From contig JAPKCH010000005.1 of the NCBI GenBank assembly GCA_026421185.1, positions 1 through 64,000 of the forward strand: 64,000 nucleotides of DNA. The letters are read 5' to 3'. The notes beneath the pieces are model-generated. The model was not told where the DNA came from and did no database searches. It saw nothing but the letters and a program-made list of their open reading frames with translations. Below, one piece after another: positions 54,941-64,000 of this stretch. Position 1 is the stretch's first letter. Each line of letters begins with the position of its first letter. This stretch comes from Dehalococcoidia bacterium (lineage in GTDB: Bacteria > Chloroflexota > Dehalococcoidia > Lucifugimonadales > Lucifugimonadaceae). Position numbers and translations under genes: made by a program.

Positions 54941-56839
54941 CTAGGTACTACTCGCTGGTAAACCCGTCAAATAGTCAGCATTATCCGCAATGTCGTCGAA
55001 TGACGTGTAGTTTGTCTCCCAAAGTTGTGAGTACAACCCAGTCGATCTAACTAGTTCATCGTGGGTGCCTTTTTCAACAATCTCGCCGTCTCTAACCACG
55101 ATGATTTGATTTGAGTTCCTGATCGTGGACAAACGGTGTGCAATAACCAGTGCAGTTCTGCCTTCGAGCAATTTTTTCAAGGCATCTTGAATAATTCGTT
55201 CGGTGTAACTATCGATATTTGCCGTTGCTTCATCGAGCACCAATATTTTAGGATCAGCTACCAACGCCCTAGCGAAACTCAGGAGTTGCCTCTGGCCAAC
55301 TGACAAATTTGAACCACGCTGCTCCAAGGTCGTGTCATAGCCGTTTTTGAGTCGCATTACAAACTCGTGAGCACCAATGATTTTGCAAGCGCCGACTACC
55401 TCTTCACGTGTTGAGTGCAGCGTGTTGTAACGAATGTTTTCCAGAACGGTTTTTGAGAACAAAAAAGGTTCTTGTAAAACCATACCCATCACATCACCGA
55501 TAGATTCTTGAGTGACATCTCTAATATCTTGACCATCGATCGAGATAGCCCCTTCCTGAACATCGTAGAAGCGATGAGCAAGAGCTGTAATTGAGGTTTT
55601 GCCTGATCCAGTAGGACCAACAAGTGCGATTGTTTGCCCAGGCTCAGCGACGAAACTTATATTCCTGAGAATAGGTCTCTCAGGGTTATATCCGAACGTG
55701 ACATTTTTGAATTCGACACGCCCTCTTACATCGGTAATCGGTTTAGCATCTGGCTTGTCACTAATCTCTAGGGGAATATCCAACAGTTCGAAAATTCTAT
55801 GGCCTGATGCTACTGCACGTTGCAGTAGAGCGTAATGCATAGTCAAAGTACGAATTGGCTCGAAGAATCGCTGGACGTATAGCAAGAACGCAACCATCGT
55901 TCCAATTTCGATCGACTCGCTTATAACACGACCTCCACCAACTATAAGAACGATAGCCAGCGCTACTCCCGTCATCAATTCCACGGTAGGCATCAGCACT
56001 CCACCGAGTCGTGAAGCTTTTACAGCTGACCAGAAGTACGTCCGGACTTTGCCGTCCATAATTCCATGATTTTCTTTTTGCCTATTCAGTGCCTGAACTA
56101 CTCGTATACCGCTTACGTTCTGATCAAGGTATACACCTACAACAGATGAGTTTCTTCGCATTCTCAGAAAAGCGCGACGGGCAATTGGTTGCCAAATTAT
56201 TCGAATCAGAAAAAGTGCAGGAACGATGGCGAGAGTGACGATTGCAAGTTGGAAATCCAGCACCAGAAGAATCACGATGATCCCTACCAGTGTTAATACA
56301 TCGCCGATAATTTCAATCGACGATTCCAGCATTTCCTGCAAAGCCCCAACGTCACCGAACATACGAGACATTAAGGCACCAATCGGTGTTTTATCAGAAA
56401 ATGACAGAGCTAATCTTTGAAGTTGCAGGAACATATCTGCACGTATGTCGTACAAAACGGTCAACGCTACTCGGGTTATCAGCACGCTTTGTAAGAAGGC
56501 GGTAAACCAATAAATACCAGCTACTCCCACGAGAGAAATAGCAATTATTGAAAGAAGGCTCGAGTCTCCCTTTCGAATTGCACTGTCAATACCAAATTTA
56601 ACCAATAGAGGTATCGACAGGTTCGCTAATGTGAAACCGATTACGGCTAGCGTCGCGGTAAACATCGCTTTCTTGTACGGACGAGAGTAATAGAAGAAAC
56701 GTTTGAATACGGTGCTATCAAGCTGAGCAAACATCTCTTCATCTGACTCGTGCAGCTGGGAGTGTTTTTCTTCAGCATTAGCAGGGCGTTTTCTTTTTGG
56801 CTCCTGTGTAGGAGGCGAAGTGTTTGAGGTGCTAGTCAT
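54941..56839 (-). CDS. ABC exporter half-transporter (TMD-NBD), subunit with canonical catalytic Glu
   Basis: A 632-residue type I exporter subunit with six TM segments (residues about 60-340). Walker A is GPTGSGKT (408-415), the signature LSVGQ (512-516) has Val instead of Gly, catalytic E537 is present (LVLDEA) and the switch is H568. The ABC partner gene is two bases upstream. Together they look like a heterodimeric multidrug-type exporter (BmrCD/TM287-288 class). ATG start at 56839. Confidence 0.9.
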   Translation of the reverse strand: MTSTSNTSPPTQEPKRKRPANAEEKHSQLHESDEEMFAQLDSTVFKRFFYYSRPYKKAMFTATLAVIGFTLANLSIPLLVKFGIDSAIRKGDSSLLSIIAISLVGVAGIYWFTAFLQSVLITRVALTVLYDIRADMFLQLQRLALSFSDKTPIGALMSRMFGDVGALQEMLESSIEIIGDVLTLVGIIVILLVLDFQLAIVTLAIVPALFLIRIIWQPIARRAFLRMRRNSSVVGVYLDQNVSGIRVVQALNRQKENHGIMDGKVRTYFWSAVKASRLGGVLMPTVELMTGVALAIVLIVGGGRVISESIEIGTMVAFLLYVQRFFEPIRTLTMHYALLQRAVASGHRIFELLDIPLEISDKPDAKPITDVRGRVEFKNVTFGYNPERPILRNISFVAEPGQTIALVGPTGSGKTSITALAHRFYDVQEGAISIDGQDIRDVTQESIGDVMGMVLQEPFLFSKTVLENIRYNTLHSTREEVVGACKIIGAHEFVMRLKNGYDTTLEQRGSNLSVGQRQLLSFARALVADPKILVLDEATANIDSYTERIIQDALKKLLEGRTALVIAHRLSTIRNSNQIIVVRDGEIVEKGTHDELVRSTGLYSQLWETNYTSFDDIADNADYLTGLPASST

Positions 56840-56841
56840 AG

Positions 56842-58641
56842 TTACTCAGCAACTTCTACCCCACGACCGCTTTGAAGGTCCCATAACTGCTTGTAGTGTC
56901 CACCCAAAGCGAGCAACTCGTTATGGGAACCACGTTCTATCGTTTTACCGCTATCTAACACTAGAATTTCGTCCGTATGCTGAAGCGAGCCAAGACGATG
57001 AGCAATAATAATCGTGGTTTGTCCTTTCGTAAGTTCTTTAAGAGCTTGTCGAATTCTGGCATCGGTACCTGCGTCTACTGACGAAGTTGAATCATCCAAC
57101 ACCAATATAGGAGAATCCGTCAAAAGGGTCCTTGCTATGGCAACCCGTTGGCGTTGACCGCCGGATAATCCGACTCCACGTTCTCCAAGTTCAGTTTCAT
57201 ACCCTTCAGGCAAGCTTTCGATGAAATCGTGTATTTGTGCGATTTGTGCTGCTGCCATAACTTTTTCGTCTGAGGCAGTGACATCGCCATAACGGATGTT
57301 GTCTCGAATAGACCCGTCAAATAAGAATGGATCTTGTTCTACAAGTCCTATCGCTTGACGGATAGACAAAATGGTTGCCGATCGTAGGTCGGTGCCATCG
57401 ATAGTAATATTCCCAAATGTAGGGTCGTAAAAACGAGGGATTAAATTGGTAATCGAACTCTTGCCGCTTCCGGGAGCACCAACAATTCCGATGGTGTGGT
57501 CTTTTCGAGCCTCAAAGCTGATTCCCGATAAAATGGGAGCGTCACCATAGCTGAAAGAAACATCATCGAACCGAAGCACTCCTTCGGTCACGTTTAGCGG
57601 TTCAGCCACGGATTGGTCGACTATTTCAGACCGGATATCGAGAACCTCGAATATCCTACCTCCAGCCGAAGAAGCACGAGCAGTCGAGTTGATGATCATA
57701 ATGATCATTCTGACTGGGAAACGTAAAAGAGCCAGATAGAAAAAGAATTGAGTCAGTTCACCTTCTGATAACTCACCACTAATAACCTTTTCGCCGCCTA
57801 CCCAGAGCACAATTGCCCAAGCTACAAGAAAAGCGAATGAAATTGCGCCTCCTCCGCGTGCATGCGTCTTCGCTGCGCTCATTCGTAGATCAACTACTTC
57901 ACGCGCGGTAACATCGAACTTAGTTTGTTCGTACTTCTGGGCTGAAAATGCTCTGACAACTCTGATACCGGCAAGGTTTTCTTGCATGGTCGTCGTCAAA
58001 TCGCCCAGTGCGTCTTGAATTTTCATCCATGTAGTACGTAATTGGAGACGTAGGCGTGCGCTTCGATAGACCATAAAGGGCACAAAGCTCAAACTAAGTA
58101 ACGCAAGTTGCCCATCGATTTGGGCCATAAATATCCCGGCTGCCACCAGTACAACCACCACACGAACAATCTGTACGAGTCCTGATTGAACGAACATCCG
58201 GACACCTTCGATATCCGATAAGCCACGAGACATTAGCTGCCCTGTGTGTACTCGGTCATGAAAGCTGAAACTTAGGACTTGTAGTTTGTCGAAATACAAC
58301 ATTCTTAGTTGGTTCGATACGCGTTGGCTAAGTGTTTCACCGAGGAACATTTGGGCGAAACCAGTCGTTCCACGTAATACTGAAACCAAGATCACGAGTA
58401 GTGCTGTGTTCAGGAGCAACGATTCGACATCGCCTCTATTCGTAGAGTCTCCTTTGATCAGAAGTAGTGCTTCGTCCACACCTTGACCGAGCAATCGCGG
58501 GATAAACAGCGATACCACTGCAGTGGTTGCAGCGAAAATCGTGGCGGCTGCAAGATGCCAACGATAAATGAATGTGAGCTTTGTTATTCGCCAGAGAACA
58601 TCAGAGCCAGTAGGCCCTGATTCGGTGATACGGGCTCGCAC
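56842..58641 (-). CDS. ABC exporter half-transporter (TMD-NBD), subunit with degenerate catalytic residue
   Basis: A 599-residue exporter subunit. Walker A is GAPGSGKS (388-395) and the signature LSGGQ (492-496) is canonical, but the residue after Walker B is Asp (D517 in LVLDDST) in place of Glu; H548 is present. In heterodimeric exporters the Asp-bearing subunit pairs with a partner having an imperfect LSGGQ, exactly as found in the next gene, so one of the two ATP sites is non-catalytic. GTG start at 58641; no ATG lies upstream in frame. The substrate is unknown. Confidence 0.9.
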   Translation of the reverse strand: MRARITESGPTGSDVLWRITKLTFIYRWHLAAATIFAATTAVVSLFIPRLLGQGVDEALLLIKGDSTNRGDVESLLLNTALLVILVSVLRGTTGFAQMFLGETLSQRVSNQLRMLYFDKLQVLSFSFHDRVHTGQLMSRGLSDIEGVRMFVQSGLVQIVRVVVVLVAAGIFMAQIDGQLALLSLSFVPFMVYRSARLRLQLRTTWMKIQDALGDLTTTMQENLAGIRVVRAFSAQKYEQTKFDVTAREVVDLRMSAAKTHARGGGAISFAFLVAWAIVLWVGGEKVISGELSEGELTQFFFYLALLRFPVRMIIMIINSTARASSAGGRIFEVLDIRSEIVDQSVAEPLNVTEGVLRFDDVSFSYGDAPILSGISFEARKDHTIGIVGAPGSGKSSITNLIPRFYDPTFGNITIDGTDLRSATILSIRQAIGLVEQDPFLFDGSIRDNIRYGDVTASDEKVMAAAQIAQIHDFIESLPEGYETELGERGVGLSGGQRQRVAIARTLLTDSPILVLDDSTSSVDAGTDARIRQALKELTKGQTTIIIAHRLGSLQHTDEILVLDSGKTIERGSHNELLALGGHYKQLWDLQSGRGVEVAE

Positions 58642-59149
58642 ACTACGTTGCTGCCGCTCAGATTGACCGGAGGGTTTTGTCGAAGAGGGATTCGTTAGGG
58701 ACTTCCTAGCGTTCTCTCACATCGTTTTAAGACGGTGTCAGATTAACGCGATCTAAAATGGAAACAGGTAGGAGCGGGGGAGAGTATACGCCCAAAATTT
58801 GATACTTGACTATGGGTTTCAGAATGAACTAATTGTGCCGATGACATGTGCTCAGGCGGCTGAATTGAGTATACAAACGAGGCTGGGGATTTCAAATCCG
58901 ACTCGTGTATCTTTACCCAGGGTCAGATACTAGAGCGTACTTTCACTACATAGACGCCAGAACGAAGCATCCTATAAGCGTAGCGTCATATGTTGAACGA
59001 TGAGGTATTCTGACGCAAATACCACCTAAGATTCACGCACACTTTTTCGGTCCTTAACGATAGCCAAAGGGGAAGAACTGGGAGATAGCTGCTGCACCTG
59101 TTGATCATCTTGAACCTCGAAAGCTCGTGGAAGTAATTCGCAGATAAAA
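58642..59149. other. Interval without recognised genes
   Basis: About 500 bases between the ABC exporter start and the sarcosine-oxidase-like stop. Both strands have only short frames without family resemblance. I see no tRNA, strong terminator or repeat. It must hold the exporter promoter, which I cannot place with confidence. Confidence 0.4.
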
Positions 59150-60289
59150 CTAGGACTGGAAACGGTCGATATTAAGTAACTCGATATTGTGTCGAGTTTT
59201 TCCATTGATAGAGAGATCGCCAAGTATTTCACCCACTACGCTTGCGAACTTGAATCCGTGCCCGGAGAACCCAGCGGCTACCGCAACTTGTGGGTAGCCT
59301 GGGACGGTATCGATAATGAAGTGTTCATCTGGGGTGTTCGTGAATAAACAAGTCTTCAACGTCATGATCGTACCGTTCGCTTTTGGGAAATAACGCGCTG
59401 ATGCGGCCCTCAACACATCTTCATCTTCTTGCGTAACGTTTCTTTCGACGTGATCAGGATCAGCAACTTCTTCTAAGTGGTGATAGCGACCAATCTTAAA
59501 CCCGGGTATTCCGAATACTGGAAATCCGTAGTATCTGCCTTCCTCAAAAAAAGCACTAAATACAGGGAAGACTTCAGGCGTGAACAAAGACGGCTCTTCA
59601 GGTTGTAACCATGCGAGAACCTGCCGTTCAGGAACGGCCAGTTCTTCGAGTGAAGGCAACATACCTGCAGTCCATGCTCCAGCAGTGATCACAAGTCGGT
59701 CAGCGGTATATTCGGATCTGTCTGTAAACACACGAACACCATCGGCCTCCGGTTCCCAGTTCAATACCGTTTCTCTAGCTTGGATCGTGGCGCCTTCGGT
59801 AACAGCAGCATTCACATAAGCAACAATTGCTCGCTCTGAGAGAACAAATCCGCCATCTTGTTGATACAAGCCCATGTGGCCCGGTGGCATTTCATATCCC
59901 GGAAAACGTTCGTTTATCTGCCGATAATTCAAAATTTCATGAGGAATGTCATGTTCTAAGCAAGACTGCAGTGAGCCTTCGAATAGTTCATGACCTGAAG
60001 GAGCAGTGTCGATCGATCCGGTTTTGTATAGGAGTTGTTCTTTGGCGATCGTTTCGATTTCTGACCACATCTCGTACGCCCGACGAAGCAAAGGTACATA
60101 TGAAGAATCTTCGTAATAAGCCAATCGAATGATTCGATTCACTCCGTGAGATGAGCCTTCGGAATGCGGTACATCAAACTTTTCAATTCCGAGTACTTTT
60201 TGCCCGCGTTTAGCCAAGTTATAAACAGCTGAACTTCCCATACCACCTACACCGACAACTATGGAATCAAAATGTTTTACCACCAACAA
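59150..60289 (-). CDS. Monomeric sarcosine oxidase / N-methyltryptophan oxidase family flavoenzyme
   Basis: A 379-residue D-amino-acid-oxidase-fold enzyme that oxidises N-methyl amino acids, releasing formaldehyde and hydrogen peroxide. The FAD motif is VVGVGGMGSSA; SSHGVNRIIR is the MSOX flavin-contact segment; C314 in CLFTNTPDEHFIID matches the covalent-FAD Cys and K347 in FKFASVV the catalytic Lys. The start is one of TTG 60289, TTG 60286 or GTG 60283, all next to an AGGAG. It could use glycine-betaine-derived sarcosine; no betaine pathway gene is beside it. Confidence 0.88.
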   Translation of the reverse strand: MLVVKHFDSIVVGVGGMGSSAVYNLAKRGQKVLGIEKFDVPHSEGSSHGVNRIIRLAYYEDSSYVPLLRRAYEMWSEIETIAKEQLLYKTGSIDTAPSGHELFEGSLQSCLEHDIPHEILNYRQINERFPGYEMPPGHMGLYQQDGGFVLSERAIVAYVNAAVTEGATIQARETVLNWEPEADGVRVFTDRSEYTADRLVITAGAWTAGMLPSLEELAVPERQVLAWLQPEEPSLFTPEVFPVFSAFFEEGRYYGFPVFGIPGFKIGRYHHLEEVADPDHVERNVTQEDEDVLRAASARYFPKANGTIMTLKTCLFTNTPDEHFIIDTVPGYPQVAVAAGFSGHGFKFASVVGEILGDLSINGKTRHNIELLNIDRFQS

Positions 60290-60460
60290 ATCTCCTGAAG
60301 AGTAAATAGTTCCGAACTATATGTAGATTATTGCCTATCCGAACTTAGCAGAGTAACGGCTAAATCTGTGCGTGTACCAACACAGGGCAATAGTAGAGTT
60401 CCGAATTGTTGTCTCCATAGAATATCGAATGTGTTCTGCATTCTAGGATTTTCGAAATAC

Positions 60461-62194
60461 ATGACCCAATCTGCAGTTGAAAATAATCCCACAGAAACTA
60501 AGAAGCCAAATATCGTGCTGATAATGGCGGATGATCTTGGATGGTCCGACTTAGGTTGTTACGGATCGGAAATCAGAACACCGAATCTGGACAAACTGGC
60601 GGATAAAGGCGTTCGATTCACGCAAATGTATAACTCTGCCCGATGCTGTCCGTCACGGGCGGCTTTGTTGACAGGATTAAATCCGCAGCAGGCCGGTATT
60701 GGGCACATGATCAACAATCTTGGAGTACCGGCTTACCAAGGTTATTTGAACGACAATTGTGTAACTATCGCCGAGGTTCTAAAGACGTCCGGGTACAGAA
60801 CTTTGATGGCTGGCAAATGGCATGTGGGAGGTGAACAAGGAAACCTGCCAGACGGGTGGCATCCTGACATGCTTGGATATCCATCACCGAAAGGTCGAGG
60901 ATTCGACCGGTTCTATGGGATTCTCTCCGGTGGAGGCAGTTACTACAATCCCAACATGTTGATGGACGATTTGACTCGAATCAGTATTGATACCACTGAT
61001 TACCATTTCACCGATGAGATAGCGTCTAAGGCAACTCAGTTTGTCGACGATGCAGTACACCGTGACGAACCGTTCTTTTTGTACATGGCCTTCACTGCTC
61101 CACATTGGCCTCTTCATGCGTGGCCAGAAGATATCGAAAAGTATCGTGGAAAGTACATGAAAGGGTGGGATGAGACTCGAATGAACCGCCACGAGACCCA
61201 ACGAGGACTGGGTGTGGTGGATGCCAATTGGAAACTCTCTCCGCGCGATTCAGGTGTACTGCCATGGGACGATGCCCCTGACCAAGAGTGGAGAGACTTG
61301 CAGATGGCTGTGTACTCCGCACAGGTAGAGCAGGTCGACCGTGGTATTGGTCAACTAATGGAAAAACTAGAAGAGACCGGAGAAGTCGACAACACGATAG
61401 TTGTTTTCCTTGCGGATAACGGCGGCTGTGCAGAATTCTTAGCTGAGGACTCACCAGTTCCGGATCCATCTCGATACAACTACCCTACTGTCGATGGTCG
61501 AGTAGTTCGAACAGGGAACTCTCCATCGATCGATCCAGGACCCGCTGACACGTTTGCAAGTGTTGATATCGCGTGGGCGAACGTGAACAACACTCCATTT
61601 CGATTGTTCAAGCACTACACGCACGAAGGTGGGATTTCGACGCCATTCATAATCAGTTGGCCAGATGGCGTCACTGACAAAGGCTCGATTTTCAATAACC
61701 CTGCCCACATTATTGATATCAATGCAACTCTGTTGGATATCGCAGGTGCGCAGTATCCAACTACGTTCAAAGGAAATGACATCAAACCTCAAGAAGGTGA
61801 ATCATTTGCGGACGTATTAAAGGGCAATAACTGGGAGAGAGACAAACCCATTGCTTGGGAACATGAAGGCAATCGTGCTGTAAGGATGGGCGACTGGAAA
61901 TTGGTCAGCGAGATAGGTGATCCTTCGGATCCTGATTCAAAAGCGGATTGGGAGCTGTACAACATTCGAGACGATCGTACGGAACTCAATGACTTAGTCG
62001 ACAGTGAACGTGGGCGTTCACAGGCGATGATTCGGTTCTATAACGAATGGGCAGAACGTTGTGAGGTTGAGAATTGGGAGAATCCGGGATTCTTACTTCG
62101 TCCTAAACTCCCAACAATCACTCGGCACAATCATGGCGGTGGGCCAGTGATCGCTGCCCGATTGGGACCACGAAGAGAATTGCCTACTCCATAA
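60461..62194 (+). CDS. Sulfatase (type I, arylsulfatase A-like)
   Basis: A 577-residue sulfatase from ATG 60461. A longer frame from GTG 60368 is less likely, as its first 31 residues look unlike a signal peptide or a sulfatase. C62 in CCPSRAALLTG is the formylglycine site; IMADDLGWSDLGCYG, GKWHVGG and ADNGGC are calcium and sulfate-site motifs. It is larger than the sulfatase at 41724 and close to alkylsulfatase/arylsulfatase-A forms. No signal peptide is seen. Divergent from the sarcosine-oxidase-like gene. Confidence 0.88.
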   Translation: MTQSAVENNPTETKKPNIVLIMADDLGWSDLGCYGSEIRTPNLDKLADKGVRFTQMYNSARCCPSRAALLTGLNPQQAGIGHMINNLGVPAYQGYLNDNCVTIAEVLKTSGYRTLMAGKWHVGGEQGNLPDGWHPDMLGYPSPKGRGFDRFYGILSGGGSYYNPNMLMDDLTRISIDTTDYHFTDEIASKATQFVDDAVHRDEPFFLYMAFTAPHWPLHAWPEDIEKYRGKYMKGWDETRMNRHETQRGLGVVDANWKLSPRDSGVLPWDDAPDQEWRDLQMAVYSAQVEQVDRGIGQLMEKLEETGEVDNTIVVFLADNGGCAEFLAEDSPVPDPSRYNYPTVDGRVVRTGNSPSIDPGPADTFASVDIAWANVNNTPFRLFKHYTHEGGISTPFIISWPDGVTDKGSIFNNPAHIIDINATLLDIAGAQYPTTFKGNDIKPQEGESFADVLKGNNWERDKPIAWEHEGNRAVRMGDWKLVSEIGDPSDPDSKADWELYNIRDDRTELNDLVDSERGRSQAMIRFYNEWAERCEVENWENPGFLLRPKLPTITRHNHGGGPVIAARLGPRRELPTP

Positions 62195-62371
62195 CTACAT
62201 CTTCCGAATTCTCGTATTCATGGAGGTATCACTGGATAGCGTCAACAAACATGATTCCAATCCATTTACGAAAGATAAGTCGAAGCTTCTTTTATTCGAG
62301 ATACACCCACAGTAACCCGAAACTAAACTTACGACTAATCGAGAACTTGGTCTTCAAACGGATTGCAATCA

Positions 62372-63763
62372 ATGCACTATAAAACGATTTTTGAACTCGC
62401 ACCTCTTATCGAATCAGGACAACTTTCGCCGGTTGAACTCACTCGGTCGCAACTTGTCCGGATCGATAATATCGACGGTCACCTCAAGGCGTACGCAACA
62501 GTCACCGCTGATCTAGCCATAGAACAAGCGAAGATTGCAGAACAAGAAATAGCTGATGGTAATTACCGTGGAAAACTTCACGGAATACCAATCGCTGTCA
62601 AAGATCTGTGCAATACCGCAGGGATCAAAACGATGGGAGGGTCTGCGGTTTTCGCTGATAATGTGCCTGATCACGACGCCACAGTAGTCACGAAACTCCG
62701 AGAAGCTGGAGCCGTATCTCTGGGCAAGCTTAATATGACCGAAGGGGCTATGAGTGGCTACAACCCTAAATTACAGATCCCTGAAAACCCATGGCGGAAA
62801 TCGCATTGGGCTGGTTCGTCATCTAGCGGATCGGGCTCGGCTACAGCTGCAGGACTGGCCTATGGAACTCTTGGTAGTGACACCGGTGGCTCGATTCGAC
62901 ACCCGGCAGCTGTATGCGGAACAGTAGGTCTCAAACCGACTTGGGGTCGGGTATCTCGATTTGGCGTGATGGACTTAGCTCAATCTCTTGATCATGTCGG
63001 ACCTCTTACGCGCTCGTCCACTGATGCAGGAATAGTCCTTCAAGCGATATCTGGCTTAGACCCTAGTGATCCGACAACCCTGACACATGAAGTTCCCGAC
63101 ATGCTTTCAGCGATTGCCAAAGGCGTGAAAGGTTTGAAAATCGGATGGGACGAAGACTATTCGACTGTTGGCATGGAACCTTCGTTCGCTAAAGCCGTCG
63201 CAGATGGCGTGAAAGTAATGGAATCCCTCGGGGCAGAAATTGTTCCGGTGAAGATGCCAGAGATTATGCGAGAAGCGATGGCAGCATGGCCGATCATTTG
63301 CTCAAGCGAAGCAGCGGCGGCTCATGCTGACACTTACCCCTCACGAGCAAATGAATACGGTCCTTTCTTGCGGGAATGGCTTGAAAACGGGAATGCTCAC
63401 ACTGCAACTGATTACGCTAATGCGCACAGTTTGCGTTTGGCAATGAACGGGGGACTAAGGATCACGATGCGAGATATCGACGTTCTTACGGGACCATCCA
63501 CAGCCAAAGCATCATACCCAGTTACGTCTGACAGTTTGTATGGTCCGATTCCATCGGACCGAGATCCGTGGGACAGTCGATTCACGGTACCCTTCGATTT
63601 CTCCGGCCTACCGACAATTTCCTTGCCTTGTGGTCTCGACAACAATGGCATGCCAGTTTCACTGCAATTCTCCGGCCACCATCTTTCAGAACCAATGCTA
63701 GTCGGTGCAGGGCATGCTTTTGAACAAGCTACTGACTTCCACAATCTACATCCTCCCGTTTAG
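62372..63763 (+). CDS. Amidase signature family enzyme
   Basis: A 463-residue amidase. Catalytic K77 (IAVKDLC), the Ser-rich GSSSSGSGSA loop with the cis-Ser (150-152) and S174 in DTGGSIR form the Ser-cisSer-Lys triad. Family members hydrolyse amides, including GatA, but no gatB or gatC is adjacent and the length and sequence fit general amidases. ATG 62372 (an upstream TTG at 62363 adds three residues). The SDR start at 63772 is only eight bases downstream. Confidence 0.88.
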   Translation: MHYKTIFELAPLIESGQLSPVELTRSQLVRIDNIDGHLKAYATVTADLAIEQAKIAEQEIADGNYRGKLHGIPIAVKDLCNTAGIKTMGGSAVFADNVPDHDATVVTKLREAGAVSLGKLNMTEGAMSGYNPKLQIPENPWRKSHWAGSSSSGSGSATAAGLAYGTLGSDTGGSIRHPAAVCGTVGLKPTWGRVSRFGVMDLAQSLDHVGPLTRSSTDAGIVLQAISGLDPSDPTTLTHEVPDMLSAIAKGVKGLKIGWDEDYSTVGMEPSFAKAVADGVKVMESLGAEIVPVKMPEIMREAMAAWPIICSSEAAAAHADTYPSRANEYGPFLREWLENGNAHTATDYANAHSLRLAMNGGLRITMRDIDVLTGPSTAKASYPVTSDSLYGPIPSDRDPWDSRFTVPFDFSGLPTISLPCGLDNNGMPVSLQFSGHHLSEPMLVGAGHAFEQATDFHNLHPPV

Positions 63764-63771
63764 GACTAACC

Positions 63772-64000
63772 ATGAGCAATCGATTTGAAGGCAAAGTAGC
63801 TCTAGTCGTTGGCGGGGCAAACGCCGATGAGAGTCAACTACTCGGGTTTGCTGGATTAGCAGGTCTCGAAATCGCTAGGCAAGGCGGAAAATTAGTTGTC
63901 GGAGATATCGACGACGAAGCTGGAAACCGCTCAGTAAACAAAATGAAAGATGAGGGACTTACAGCCGATTACGTCCACATGGATGTAACTTCCGATTCGG
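63772..64000 (+). CDS. SDR-family protein, partial at right edge
   Basis: The first 76 residues of an SDR-fold protein, beginning MSNRFEGKVALVVGG. Its glycine loop GGANADESQLLGFAGLAG is stretched in the same way as in the SDR at 23754, and the acidic end of strand 2 (VVGDIDDEAG) points to NAD. It is coupled to the amidase gene upstream. The C-terminus and active site are outside the window. Confidence 0.8.
   Translation, partial: MSNRFEGKVALVVGGANADESQLLGFAGLAGLEIARQGGKLVVGDIDDEAGNRSVNKMKDEGLTADYVHMDVTSDS

Noticed and set aside
59026-59232. A leftward 68-residue frame overlapping the end of the sarcosine-oxidase-like gene
   Set aside because: Most of it overlaps the real gene in another frame, and the tail is low-complexity.
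1-64000. CRISPR arrays, insertion sequences, prophage genes or integrases
   Set aside because: No regularly spaced repeats, transposase motifs or phage gene runs were seen on either strand.

Overview
The window looks like a chromosomal segment of a marine Chloroflexota bacterium, most likely of the SAR202 type. This is an inference from content. It has a DUF2298 membrane protein beside a TIGR03663 (Agl23-like) protein, a pairing typical of Chloroflexi and archaea. It has a long, Bacillus-like SRP RNA. It has five enolase-superfamily (mandelate racemase-like) enzymes in 64 kb with sulfatases, RraA-like proteins, SDRs and Zn-dehydrogenases, which fits the known expansion of these families in SAR202. 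Base composition is moderate and even; I saw no integrase, transposase, phage gene or CRISPR array.

Layout. 1-3.1 kb: the end of a NuoEFG-type NADH-oxidising module and an RraA-like protein, divergent from an enolase-superfamily enzyme (3.2-4.5 kb) that is followed by a decayed AHSA1/SRPBCC gene. 4.9-15.3 kb: one long leftward gene train. It begins with a DsbA-like protein whose redox cysteine codon is TGA (candidate selenoprotein), then rnc, ftsY (apparently starting at CTG), two large glycosyl-transfer-type membrane proteins, a flippase-like protein, an FAD oxidoreductase and an SDR. 15.4-33.7 kb: mostly housekeeping and general redox genes (cca, ogg-type glycosylase, exonuclease-dinG fusion, two PanE-like reductases, peroxiredoxin, ispE, rsmA, SRP RNA, galU, MFS exporter, lepA, a YceI lipoprotein). 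33.8-49.3 kb: a catabolic region with a TPP enzyme, Zn-dehydrogenase, tandem enolase-superfamily duplicates, hydroxyacid dehydrogenase, tRNA-Leu(UAG), aldo/keto reductase, sulfatase, two more enolase-superfamily enzymes, a beta-propeller lactonase, a GMC oxidoreductase with its small partner subunit, and a cupin. 49.3-64 kb: ABC-F ATPase, second RraA-like protein, second TPP enzyme, a truncated CocE/NonD hydrolase remnant, a heterodimeric ABC exporter, a sarcosine-oxidase-like flavoenzyme, a second sulfatase, an amidase and a partial SDR.

How the genes could work together (inference): sulfatases desulfate sugars or other organosulfates; the GMC oxidoreductase oxidises sugars or polyols to lactones; the lactonase opens them to aldonates; mandelate-racemase-type enzymes dehydrate acid sugars to 2-keto-3-deoxy acids; RraA-like aldolases, TPP lyases and dehydrogenases finish the job. 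This fits a life on many diverse, dilute, oxidised organic acids. The biological novelty I rate highest is the TGA-containing DsbA-family gene at 14689-15324, with a possible SECIS hairpin right after the TGA.
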